A stretch of DNA of 64,000 nucleotides from Phytophthora sp. 'mugwort' (Eukaryota > Oomycota > Peronosporomycetes > Peronosporales > Peronosporaceae): positions 1,302,001-1,366,000 of the forward strand of contig JAUCEF010000012.1 of the NCBI GenBank assembly GCA_033558025.1, written 5' to 3'. The translations under genes and the position numbers were made by a program. Positions within the stretch are counted from its first letter, which is position 1. The number at the start of each line of letters is the position of its first letter. Shown here in pieces: positions 11,105 to 20,287 of this stretch. Below the pieces are notes generated by a model that ran no database searches, had not been told where the DNA came from, and saw nothing but the letters and a program-made list of their open reading frames with translations.

Positions 11105-11205
11105 GCACGGCAAAAGTAGACTGTAATACTATGTACCCTTTGTGATCATAAGTAACTACCAAAAGTGTTTTGTTTTCATGCATGTTAAGGTGGCCAAGTG
11201 CGCTC

Positions 11206-11277
11206 GGACACGTAGCTCAGATGGTAACTGCACCGTGTTTTATGCGGATGGACGCGGGTTCGATTCACGCCGTGTCC
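11206..11277 (+). tRNA. tRNA-like sequence, probably a pseudo-tRNA
   Basis: The 72-nt unit has a perfect 7-bp acceptor stem (GGACACG with CGTGTCC), an A box (TAGCTCAGATGG), a B box (GGTTCGATTC) and a TTCGATT T-loop, with four of five T-stem pairs. The D stem cannot form as written (GCTC against CTGC). The anticodon arm pairs four of five only if the loop is GTTTTAT, which would give anticodon TTT (Lys). A T4 run near 11301 could stop RNA polymerase III. It is more likely a tRNA-derived relic than a working gene. Its place inside a transposon is discussed under findings. Confidence 0.5.
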
Positions 11278-11393
11278 ACATCTTTACTCTTTAAATACGA
11301 TTTTAATTACTATCTTTTAGGCGCTAATTCGTGTAACCCTTTGTGAGCAGGTAGGGGTACAATTAAATAGTACCCGGGGTATTATTCGGGAAT

Positions 11394-11768
11394 AATAACA
11401 ACAACAACAACGGTGGGTGGGCAATCTCACTTCTCGTCGTCATGATAAGAGTTTGGAGAGAACCAAGCGAGGCCTTAAAGTTGATCGCGAGAAGTATACT
11501 TTCTGGAAAACTTCCGCGGATGAGTGCTTAAAGCGCGAAACTGTGATACTGTATCGTGCAAGGATTAATGAATTCTAAAGCCTTTACTCTAAAAAATAGC
11601 GAGGCAATGAAAACAAAGCTGCACAACCTGTATGGAAATGCAGCACGAGCTCTACAATTGCTACGTGTCAAATTTACTGTCAGTAACGTCGCCGGAATTA
11701 TTCTGTTGAAAAAGCTCTCCTCCGTTACGCTCATCAAACAAAGGGTACTACGAGCATTAGAGACGCAT
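11394..11768. other. Boundary between repeat DNA and housekeeping island
   Basis: The stretch begins with an (AAC)n microsatellite just outside the pogo right end and runs to the TSR3 stop codon. Frames on both strands at 11528-11819 look like chance or UTR sequence. I see no gene. Confidence 0.5.
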
Positions 11769-12729
11769 CTACTGCCTGCGCGCGGTGGAGTCCTCATCAA
11801 TGTGCAACTTCTCCGTTAAACCGGCTATCTTCTCCTCGTCTGAGTCGGGTTCTTTGTCAGCATCCTCTTCTTCTGCCTCCTCCTCCTCAGTCTGCACCGG
11901 CGCCAGTTTCTCGCGAGGGATAATGTTGCCGAAGCGATCTAGCTCTACTTCCTCCTCTTCGTCGTCCTCCTCGTCGCTCTCCACACTCGGCAAGTTCATT
12001 CGCAGCGAGCGCTCTTCGTGCTCTACCTGGCAGGCCGCCAAGTAGGCGTTCTACACACACCATCCACAATAACGTAGCAATCAGCATCTAGTACACCCAC
12101 CTCGCATCACCGCTGCAGTCCTATCAGCCCACCTGAGCCTCCACAACCTGTTCACTGTTCTCACAGGCCGCGTAGGCCTCAAGACAGTCCGCGTTGATCT
12201 TGAGGAACTCGCCCCCCCACGAAAACTCGTCCATGAGCTGGACGGATTCCTCCTTTAGCCCCACAATGTAAAGCGTGGCAGCTATCGCCTCCGAGCATGA
12301 AAGCTTGTGTGGTCGCCCATAGTTGACCGAGTTTGCGGCCACGAGGAACGGCAGTAGGCGGTGCACGCCCGATCGCAGTTGCTTGTATGGCAGCTCCTGC
12401 ACCCTGGCCCAGCTGCAATCGATCACCGAGATGCCAGTGCCCTCCACGATGTCCTTGTCTGCAGGAGATACAATATGGTCACCCGCAGGCGACAGCACGA
12501 GGCCGCGGAAGTGCGCGCCGGGCTTCATGCTCTTGATGTAGCCCAAGCGGCAGAGCTTGCGCCCCGTGCAGCGCTTTGCGTCACACTGCTGAAAGTCCCA
12601 CATGCGCAGCGTCACTGGGAACGCTCGGCGCCGGTAGCTGGTGTCACTCTCCTCCTCTCCGCGCGCTGGGGCACCCTTCCCGCGCGTCTTGCGCGACGGC
12701 GGGCCTTTGTCCGCGCGCTTCTTACCCAT
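11769..12729 (-). CDS. TSR3: 18S rRNA aminocarboxypropyltransferase Tsr3
   Basis: Tsr3 transfers the aminocarboxypropyl group of S-adenosylmethionine to a hypermodified uridine of 18S rRNA late in 40S maturation, in the cytoplasm. Exon 1 (12133-12729) starts at ATG 12729 with a basic tail (MGKKRADKG). It then has the short RLI-like N-terminal domain (LRMWDFQQCDAKRCTGRKLC) and the catalytic core with LLPFLVAANSVNYGRPHKLS and the following helix SEAIAATLYIVG, the family signature. An 82-bp intron (12051-12132, GTGGGC to AG on the coding strand) joins in phase to exon 2 (11769-12050), which ends in a long acidic tail. The product is 292 residues, usual for the family. A possible in-frame start at 12783 is unlikely, since MGKK is the normal beginning. 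The gene is divergent from the UVSSA-like gene. Confidence 0.92.
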
Positions 12730-12892
12730 GACGCCAATAAATTGGCAATTATTGGCGCTAGCGAAATATGGTGTAATGTACACAATTAATTAACCCCTCC
12801 ATAATTGATAACACGTCGTAATCAATGTTGCAAATAACAGCAACGTAAAAGGGTCGCCTATGTACAACTTCTCAGCCTAACTTGCGGAAGTG
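12730..12892. promoter_or_regulatory. Shared intergenic promoter region, TSR3 / UVSSA-like gene
   Basis: Only 163 bp separate the two divergent start codons. The interval is AT-rich and holds a TTAATTAA palindrome. No clear oomycete initiator match was found on either strand. Sharing of control signals is inferred from the spacing alone. Confidence 0.4.
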
Positions 12893-14472
12893 ATGAACGA
12901 TGCGACCGGCATCCAGGCGCTTAACAACGAGCACGAGGCCGCTCGCTTCAATGAGGCGCTGAATGGGTACTTCCGTGTGTCTACGTCTACCAACAAACGC
13001 CCCAGAGAGCATGGCATGCTTCTGCAACCTGCAGCCGTGACACCTGACGCCTTCTTGAAGCAACTGAAGCAACTGCTGCGCGACGCAGCAGCTCCAGCGC
13101 AGTCTCAATACATTCACAGACTCCATCGAACGATCCTGCACCAAATGAAGAGTGCGAAGATGTCGCCCACGGTCTTCTCCAGAGTAAGTCTTAACTGTCA
13201 TTTTTGTCATTGTGTAATTCTGGTCGCTAAGGATTGCTACTTGTGCGTTTTTTGCAGGCGGTGGAGCTGTGTCGAGAGATCTTCAAGCGATCGGCGGCGT
13301 TCCGGGCGCTCATTACGACGCAGACGAGGTCGTTCTTTGATCAGCTGCTGCTGTCGGCAGGTGAAGACCCAAGTGCTAATGTGTCGAGGGCGTTGCGGGC
13401 CAGAAGTCGCGGGTCCAAGCAATTGATAACGGTGTTGGCGCTGATCGAGACGTGGAAGGAGGACTTTGGAGACCGGTATCCGTCATTGGTGGCGGGTCAT
13501 GGCATGCTAGTGGAAAGAGGATACGCGTTCCCGCACGAACGTGAGAGACAGCAGGAGGAGCGAGAGCGAGACGTGGACACTCGACGGCATCGAGAGCGAG
13601 TGAATCGTGCGAAACAGCAGCAAAGAGACCAAGAAATGAAGCGGTACGTGCCGGAGATGGAACAGGTGCTGGTGGAGATGAATCGTGTGTTTGAAATCTT
13701 GGTTCCGACACTGGATGCGTTTCACGTGGAGGAAGGTGATGCTGAAGAAGTAAATGGACTTTCAACGTTTACAAGTGCTGGTATATCCAGGGAAGGCAAG
13801 CGCCGTGATCCAGCGCTGAGTAATACACGTGATGACGTACTCTCTAATGAAGACGAGGATGAAGAGAAAGATAACGATGGTATTCAGTGGGAAGACGTGA
13901 TGCGATCACCAGCAACCCAAGTAGGTGATGAAGACGATGCAAATGATGATGTCGAGTGGGAGAATGTGGCTGCGGAGGGCGAGTCAATCCACGACAATAT
14001 CTTTGACGACAACACAAATGGTGAAAATACTGCCGACGATCGCATGGACATCAACGACATTGTGCAGGCCTACGGTCTAGGCAGCTCGTCTTATCAGCTG
14101 ACCATTGAAGTGTCTAAGCAGGTGTGTCAGGAATCCTCTGAAAACGACGCACTGTTCAGAAGCCTGGCTGATGGTGCGCTGCGCATGCGGAAACGATTTC
14201 TACCGTTGTTGGATGATTGGGACCACCATTCCACACTAAATGGATCTGCATCCGGTTCATCAAATTTGCAGCCCCAGCGTGAAGTGTTGCAACGAATCCG
14301 TGAACTGCGTGGTCGAATGACTCGCGCATTGCTGAAATGGGATGATCTTGTCCAAGGTTCGAAGCAATCCCAGCGAGAGGTCCCCGCGACCCGATCTGCA
14401 GTGGTGTCGCTCCCTCTCGACGCGTACAATCCACCCACCAAGCGTAGACGACAATTTCACGCGCAATCTTAA
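12893..14472 (+). CDS. UVSSA-like VHS/ENTH-domain repair scaffold protein
   Basis: UVSSA works in transcription-coupled nucleotide excision repair in the nucleus, bringing TFIIH and USP7 to stalled RNA polymerase II. Exon 1 is 12893-13183, a 74-bp intron follows (GTAAGT to TTTGCAG), and exon 2 is 13258-14472, in phase, giving 501 residues. Residues about 60-195 resemble the UVSSA N-terminal helical domain (AVELCREIFKRSAAFRALI, then IETWKEDFGDRYPSLVAGHG). A basic Arg/Glu/Gln-rich coiled-coil-like stretch follows (about 190-230), then a very acidic region with two W-E-D/N-V motifs at W308 and W331, and a C-terminus ending in a basic motif (PTKRRRQ) that could be a nuclear signal. The zinc-finger DUF2043 of animal and plant UVSSA is not visible, so the protein is shorter than usual. 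The family call is moderate; another VHS/ENTH protein is possible. Confidence 0.6.
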
Positions 14473-14918
14473 CTCTGATTATTTGTGTTTTAGGAATGAC
14501 AACTACGGTTTTAATAGTTCTGCCTCCTGGAAAAACTTTAACATGATGTTTATACTCTGACCGCTTGATCTGTATCCCACCGAATGGCCTCGATGACCGT
14601 AACTCCCCTTGAGATTACTTACCATGAATGGCTCCGCGGCCGTGGGCGTAAGTATCATTAAGACGAGGATAAGTATACAGTCCGCGACAGTGGTATATGA
14701 CCACCATCGGTCTCTCCAATTCCACTGTCGCGGACTGTACTATACATGTATTAATACTTCTTAGCAAAAAATCGTACTACATGTAGTAGTAGTAGTAGTA
14801 ATAACAAAACAACGACAAATACTTTTTCAGCTACGTGTACCACCAAACTGACAAGTTGGGGTACATTGTTTTCGCCGGATAAAGGAATGTCAAAAATCAA
14901 ACGTCGATTTCTTCCAGC
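14473..14918. other. Intergenic region with inverted repeat and TAG microsatellite
   Basis: This is the gap between two plus-strand genes. It holds the 18-bp inverted repeat described separately and a short (TAG)n run at about 14783-14800. No coding sequence is supported. Confidence 0.6.
14676..14739. repeat. 18-bp perfect inverted repeat, 28-nt spacer
   Basis: Bases 14676-14693 (TACAGTCCGCGACAGTGG) are exactly complementary to 14722-14739. The GC-rich arms contrast with the surrounding AT-rich DNA. It could be a small MITE, a protein-binding palindrome or an RNA hairpin in the 3' region of the UVSSA-like gene. The element is too small to assign to a family. Confidence 0.85.
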
Positions 14919-15684
14919 ATGCTTACGGCGCGCGTGTTCCTCGCTTTCGACGATTTTTCCCATGCCGGCAAGCGTACGTCCCCCTTGCTGTGCCTTATTC
15001 CTCTCTCTGTATCTGTGTTCCACTCACGCCCTAATCATTCTTGTAGATGTCCTACACTTGGCCAAGTTCGACAGCTCTCAAGCTGTCCCAATGCCCAAAG
15101 CCTTAGTCGAATTGCTGCTTCCTGCAGAGTTCTGCCCCTTCGTGCAAATCCGCCAGTATCCGGATAATCAGGCGACGACCATCGCAGTGAACACGGCGGC
15201 ACTGCAGCCCTCGCAGCGCTGGGAGGTGGCCGACGCGCTGGTGGCCGCTCTGAGTCGGGCCGACGTCCAGCAGCTCACGATCTTGGCGGCCCTACACCTG
15301 CCGTACGCCCAGGACGGCGGCCTCAATGTGTTCTATAGTGGCCTCAATGGAGACGTAGGTGAGGATGTGGAGTCGGCAAAGCTGGGATTGGCCGACCCGG
15401 CCTGGGAGGTGAAGGACCCATGGCTAGCCGCATTCCTGCATTTGATCAAGGTGGAGCAGTGGCCACGTACACACCTGCTGCTGGCCAAAGGATACAAGCC
15501 CGGCAGAGACCTGTCTGGTACTTACGAGGCGGTGGACGCGCTGAGCCGCGCACTGCAGCTCTTCACGAAAGAGAAGGTGACAGTTGATGTCCAGGAAGTG
15601 CAGCGTGAACTGCCTCAGCTGTTGGCCAAGGAGAAGATCGCTTCGAATGCGGGTGGCGACAAACTTACCTTGCTCTACCAATAG
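14919..15684 (+). CDS. Possible proteasome assembly chaperone (PAC1-like)
   Basis: Exon 1 (14919-14973) encodes MLTARVFLAFDDFSHAGK plus one base. A 73-bp intron (GTACGT to CTTGTAG) joins to exon 2 (15047-15684), giving 230 residues. The choice of start and splice follows from frame: the in-frame reading without an intron begins with Cys/Pro-rich nonsense. The fold suggested is an alpha/beta core (FVQIRQYPDNQATTIAVN, LTILAALHLPYA) and a C-terminal helix region ending in a hydrophobic-Tyr tail (LTLLYQ), reminiscent of PAC1/PSMG1, whose C-terminal tail inserts into the proteasome alpha ring during assembly. The similarity is weak and seen by eye only. If the call is wrong it is a conserved protein of unknown function. 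It is convergent with MECR, 257 bp apart. Confidence 0.4.
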
Positions 15685-15941
15685 ACGGAAACTAGATTAG
15701 AGGGAGACGATGCAAGCACATGTGTGTATGTAGGCCGACGACAGCGAACGTTCAACGGAGCTGCACATTTTATCCATTTCCCGCGTTGTTTTCATTTTCT
15801 CGTATCCAGGTTTGCCATTCATTGCTTTTGATTGTTGGGCTCCCCTCTTTTCGTCGCGCGCTCTTGCGCCTCTTCCTCTCTGTGTGTTATCCGGCTCCAT
15901 GACGTACAATTCCAAACAACAACTAGAAGTGCTCGATGTAC

Positions 15942-17138
15942 TTACTCCATAAGCAGCACGACCTTGCGCTTCGTTGTGCGGTTGACGGCGGCCAGCAGAG
16001 CGTCGTCAAAGTCCTCGAACTTATATGTCTGAATCCAGGTACGCAACTTGCCAGTCTCCACGAGACCTGCAAGCTCCGAGAGCATGGCGGCACGCTCCTC
16101 GACCTTCGAGTCCTTGACCCACTGGCTGAGCCAAAATCCCTTGAGCGTGATGTCGTGGAAGATGAGCGAACCCGTACCAACGGCAACAGGCTCCTTGCCC
16201 ATGCCGCCGTACGTGACATGCACGCCCTTCTTAGCGAGCACCTTAGCCATCTCGAGGCTAGTCTTGCCGCCCACACAGTTGAGCGCGAGCTTGGGGGCCG
16301 GCAGGTCCGAGATCAGCTCCTTGAACTTGGCTGAGCCGACGTAGTCCGTCGTACACACGATGGTGGCGCCCAGGCTCTTGAGGTGGTCCACCGTGACGTC
16401 GTAGTCACCGTCGTCGCGAATGATGTTAATGGTCTTAATGCCACGCAGGGCGGCCAGCTGGATCACGGCCTGGCCTACGGCACTGTTGGCGCCGTTTTGG
16501 ATCACCACGTCGCCCTTGTTAAGCGCGGTGAAGTCGGCCAGCATGCGGTAGGCTGTGGCCGGGTTTACGGCGAGCGTGGCAGCGTCCTCAATCTTAATCT
16601 TGTCCGAGATCTTCATCACCTCGGCGCTCTCGGCCACGGCCTTGCTACGCCACGTGCCTGCACCACCAGAATCAATATTTAATTTAGTAACCCTGGCATT
16701 ACAGTTGTCCAAGCCAACACGGCCGCAGCTCCTACGTACCGAAGCCGGCGGCCGTAGGTATGACGCGGTCGTTGACCTTGACGTTGGTGACGCCAGCGCC
16801 CACGGCCGTGACAACGGCCACACCCTCGTTGCCGGCCACAGCCGGGAACTTGGGCTTAATGGCATAGGCACCCTGGATCTGGGACAGGTCGGCTACGTTA
16901 ATGGGCGCAGCCAGGAACTTGAGCCCTACCTGGCCCTTGGCCGGCGCCGCCTCCTTATCGTCCGCCTCCGTCCTGCAATGATTATTCTGTTAGAATTGTT
17001 TCGTTCGTGAAGACCTCAAACAAATGCAGCTACGACGCACTTGAGGACGGTGAGCGGGTGGCCGAATTCCGAGTATCGGACAGTGCTCATAGAGCGCTTG
17101 GCCTGCGTTGTGAGGCCCTTGGCGACGGAGGAGATCAT
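15942..17138 (-). CDS. MECR: Mitochondrial enoyl-[ACP]/trans-2-enoyl-CoA reductase
   Basis: The enzyme reduces trans-2-enoyl thioesters with NADPH, the last step of each cycle of mitochondrial type II fatty acid synthesis (human MECR, yeast Etr1), which feeds lipoic acid production. Three exons join in phase: 17041-17138, 16740-16972 and 15942-16657, with introns of 68 and 82 bp, giving 348 residues. The N-terminus is short, basic and Ser-rich ([18 protein letters not shown]), as for mitochondrial import. A GroES-like fold follows ([20 protein letters not shown]). The Rossmann domain has [18 protein letters not shown] and later [12 protein letters not shown], both typical of MECR rather than of general quinone reductases. 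The length is near that of Etr1, and nothing is missing. Confidence 0.92.
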
Positions 17139-17858
17139 TGTACGGACGTGCTGGAGAGTGTAAGGTCTAGGAGTCCGGAGGTGCCGCTGCGACAGCCGCT
17201 CGTTTTTGTTCTGTGTGCAGCACGCAAAGCTGTGTACACAACGCAATATTGTGTACGCGTAGTGAAGCAGTTTAACCTGTAGCATAGCATACATTCCCAA
17301 GTTACAAAAAGAAGCTAATATGCTTAATAACAGTTTCCTGTTTATACGTAAAAAAGCATTGTAAGAAGTCCATTCGCAGCCGTAACAAGTCCGGCTCCGC
17401 TCCTCCAGCCAAAAAAATCAAAACCGCCATGTCGAGCAGCTCATTGAGAGTTTAATCAGACAGGAGGCAGGTAAATAGCTAGCTCTAGGACAACGACATG
17501 TTGTCTATCAATCGCGTTCCCAATGATTAATTAAAGTTTGAGATCCGTTAATTAGGCCTGGGGGGTCATCGATGCTCTTCGGGGCGCGGTGCTCGGGCCG
17601 ATACTGTGGACAACTTTCTTGTTGACGGGAACCATCCATTAGAAATGCATTTTGAACATGCATGTAGATATGCTTTATAATTCTTGTCGTAAGGTGCTTT
17701 CTCAATGATCAACTGATATTTAATCTTTGAGACCTGAACTCAACCATGTTGTCAACATGCTTTTACTGAGAGAAAGCCGTCAAAACTATTTTTTTTATCA
17801 ATAAATCATGCTTAGTTGAGAAATTCGATCCCTTCTTTCTGCTACAAGTATTTCGTCG
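17139..17858. other. Intergenic region, no firm gene
   Basis: The region upstream of MECR and downstream of the TPR/CNB gene is AT-rich. A short lysine- and serine-rich frame at about 17360-17452 could be the end of a decayed coding sequence, but nothing identifies it. Confidence 0.4.
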
Positions 17859-20165
17859 TCAGTCGACATGTTGGTTGGCTGGTGATGTCACAGGATGAAG
17901 ATGCGCCAGCGTTACAGTTGAATATGTAGCTGCTGGTGCGCGCGTCTTGTTCTTTGCTGGTTTTTTCGGCTTTGGACTCTTCTTGCTCGCCACAGAAGCT
18001 TCTGAAGGGAAGAGCTCTTCCAATACGTTGCGCTTCTCGCGAGTCCAGTGCGTGAGATCGCAGCGCAACTGAGTGAGCTTCTGCTGTGGCGGGTTGTGGA
18101 AGAGCAGCGACTCCTGCAACGCGTTCATGGTGCCACTCAAGTACTGCACGCGCAGTTGACTCAAATCTTCCTCTTCAAAGACTAGCAACTCGACGAGGGT
18201 TTGTGTCCGCACTGTGACTGGCGAGTGTTGGCCTGGCTGCAAGACGCTCAACTCGCCGAAGAGTTGGCCGCTCGCAAGCACGGCGACCGTAACTTCCTCC
18301 GAGTGCTGCAGCTTTGCAGCAGCCAACGATTGCGCATTGCTGACAAGCCGAGGGTTCGTGAGCATCCAGCCATTGTCCAGTACCCAGGACCCGTCATTCG
18401 AGCGAGAGGTGAGTGCGTCATCAGACTTGCCACCCCCGCATCTATTAATTGACGCCCGATGGTTCGATGGCGCATGAGAAGAATGCGGTATCGTGATCGT
18501 CTTCATCACATGGCAAACCCCTTTCTTGATGACGTAGAGCTGCTTCACGACGTCGCCAGCTTTCAGCGCGTTCCTGCCCGGGTCGACCAGTTTTGACCCC
18601 GAAACAGCAGCAAGTGCGGCCAGCATTTCGTCCGAACAAGTGCCGAAAGCGTGGCAGCGGTGCAGGAATTGCAGTCGCTCTTCGAGAAGACGCTCTTCGT
18701 GTTCTCGCAAGATATTCAGGTACACGTCCACCTCGAGCATCATACAGTTGACTTCGCTCAGACAGGAAAATGTCGCCACTTCTTTCGGATGCAGCGTGCT
18801 CTGCGCTGTTCGAGCTGCAGCCCCCAAGGCTTGAAAGCTATTGAGCTGGATGCCAGACAAAGCACGAGTCGACGTAAGAAGTAGCGAGCTCGTCGAGCCC
18901 ACGCGCGAGCGCAGCATGAGCTGTCGTTCTGCTCGATGTCGAAGCATGACAAGTCGCCCATCAACGTTGGTGGCGCTCGACGGCTCCAGACCGAGTGTAT
19001 CGCCTTGGTACAGTGTGCTAAGCTCGCGCGAGGTTGAGCCCTGGAAGGTCACGGTCTTCACGAGCGACGCTACTGCGTCAAGCACGACGTGGAAACTGGA
19101 TGACGATTTGCCCTGCTCTACGACAACCTGGTCGCCTTCGAACCGATAGTACGTGGCAGCACGCATACACCGCTCAATCATGGCACCTCGCATGCCTCGG
19201 AAAAAGCCCCAGCAACGAGCAAGTCTTGCTGCTTCGCTCACAGCTGCTGTACTACGCGTTCTACCCGGGTTTTGCTTCAAAAAAGCCTCGAGCCAGGCTT
19301 TCGCGCTGCTCTCTTGGGCTTCACACGCCAAGGACGCGACTGAAGGGGAACAAGTCGTCAAACTGGCGCTTTGTGGCGCTGGCTGCTGCATCGAGTGACA
19401 AACCGCTTCCAGTAAGATCGAATGACTGGCGTCGGAAGACAAAGAAGCACCCGGATGATGTCGAAGCGTATCGAGCCACGTGTAGTCGTGGATGGCTTCG
19501 TCAAATTTGCCCATTTCTTTGAGAACGCGCGCTCGACTTTCGACTAAAAGAAGGTTTTTCGAGTCCAGTTTCAATGCCTTACTCAGATCCCGCACAGCTT
19601 CGGCATGTCTCCCCAATTTGTACAAGGCACAACCTCGATTGTAAAGTGCAGGAGCAGCACGAGCAGGGTCGCTGCGTGAACAAGCCAAAAAATCGTCGGC
19701 AGCGTGAGCGTACTGCTGAAGACGGTACAGCGCGTACCCTCGATTGTATTGTGTCGAGACGGAATGTTGAGCGCCGGATACTGAGCCTGTTCCCATCTGT
19801 GAACCTGATGAGTTCACGCCACCAAATTCACTGTAGCCTGCGACTTTTTTCTTCAAAATTTGCGTGGACTTGGCGACGATTTCTTTAAACACTCGAGGCG
19901 AGCGGTGCGTCACATTTCGAGCAGATAAATCGGCATCCTGAAAGTTGTTTATGTTAAACACAAAAGTAAGGGTTAAAACGCTGTGGTGTGTCATAACCTT
20001 AATTCTTTTTGTTTTACCCATTACCGTCGACAGTTTGCCTTCGATTGGAGTCAAGCAGTGCAAGGGAAGAGATGGAAGCGGACTCAAGCGACCAGCTCGA
20101 TCAATTGACGCGTTCTTCGCCCCGACACCTCCAACTAGTGCAGCTTTATCCCATTGTTCAGGCAT
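17859..20165 (-). CDS. TPR protein with two cyclic-nucleotide-binding-like domains
   Basis: From ATG 20165 the frame gives 768 residues. After a low-information N-terminus there are about three TPR units (TQYNRGYALYRLQQYAHAADDF, ALYNRGCALYKLGRHAEAVRDL and ARVLKEMGKFDEAIHDY; roughly residues 135-235). A first cyclic-nucleotide-binding-like domain (YYRFEGDQVVVEQGKSSSSF) lies around 325-420. A second (LKAGDVVKQLYVIKKGVCHV to GQLFGELSVLQPG) lies around 510-690. The GELSVL stretch is the phosphate-binding cassette region, but the Arg that normally contacts the cyclic phosphate is not evident. TPRs bind partner proteins, so a cyclic-nucleotide-regulated scaffold is a reasonable inference. A 60-nt in-frame segment (19938-19997) with GT and TTTCAG ends may be an intron near the N-terminus, leaving start and splicing uncertain. 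The C-terminus is basic (KKSPKPKKPAKNK). Confidence 0.75.
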   Translation of the reverse strand: MPEQWDKAALVGGVGAKNASIDRAGRLSPLPSLPLHCLTPIEGKLSTVMGKTKRIKVMTHHSVLTLTFVFNINNFQDADLSARNVTHRSPRVFKEIVAKSTQILKKKVAGYSEFGGVNSSGSQMGTGSVSGAQHSVSTQYNRGYALYRLQQYAHAADDFLACSRSDPARAAPALYNRGCALYKLGRHAEAVRDLSKALKLDSKNLLLVESRARVLKEMGKFDEAIHDYTWLDTLRHHPGASLSSDASHSILLEAVCHSMQQPAPQSASLTTCSPSVASLACEAQESSAKAWLEAFLKQNPGRTRSTAAVSEAARLARCWGFFRGMRGAMIERCMRAATYYRFEGDQVVVEQGKSSSSFHVVLDAVASLVKTVTFQGSTSRELSTLYQGDTLGLEPSSATNVDGRLVMLRHRAERQLMLRSRVGSTSSLLLTSTRALSGIQLNSFQALGAAARTAQSTLHPKEVATFSCLSEVNCMMLEVDVYLNILREHEERLLEERLQFLHRCHAFGTCSDEMLAALAAVSGSKLVDPGRNALKAGDVVKQLYVIKKGVCHVMKTITIPHSSHAPSNHRASINRCGGGKSDDALTSRSNDGSWVLDNGWMLTNPRLVSNAQSLAAAKLQHSEEVTVAVLASGQLFGELSVLQPGQHSPVTVRTQTLVELLVFEEEDLSQLRVQYLSGTMNALQESLLFHNPPQQKLTQLRCDLTHWTREKRNVLEELFPSEASVASKKSPKPKKPAKNKTRAPAATYSTVTLAHLHPVTSPANQHVD

Positions 20166-20287
20166 CGAAGCGTGCACAAAGCTCCGTGTTCGAACCGCTA
20201 TAAATATTTTTAGTGAAGTTTTTTTAAGTACAAAGGTAAAGCGCTCAAAAGTGAAATATGTTTAATGACATTTTAGGACAAAAGGAC

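Larger units (their letters stand above)
9582..11393 (+). mobile_element. pogo-like DNA transposon with short terminal inverted repeats
   Basis: ATTCTCGAATAATACCC at 9582-9598 matches the complement of 11377-11393 with one mismatch. Related AATAGTACCC-type sequence continues inward on both sides. These ends bracket a CENPB/DDE_1 transposase and, unusually, a tRNA-like sequence at 11206-11277. An element of 1.8 kb fits the pogo group. A TA target duplication is plausible but mutated on the left. Confidence 0.65.

Noticed and set aside
11206..11277. A working tRNA-Lys gene.
   Set aside because: The D stem does not pair and the anticodon arm works only with one forced register; kept as tRNA-like.
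11785..12045. Serine-rich plus-strand frame over TSR3 exon 2.
   Set aside because: Poly-Ser is the antisense reading of the acidic Glu/Asp tail of Tsr3.
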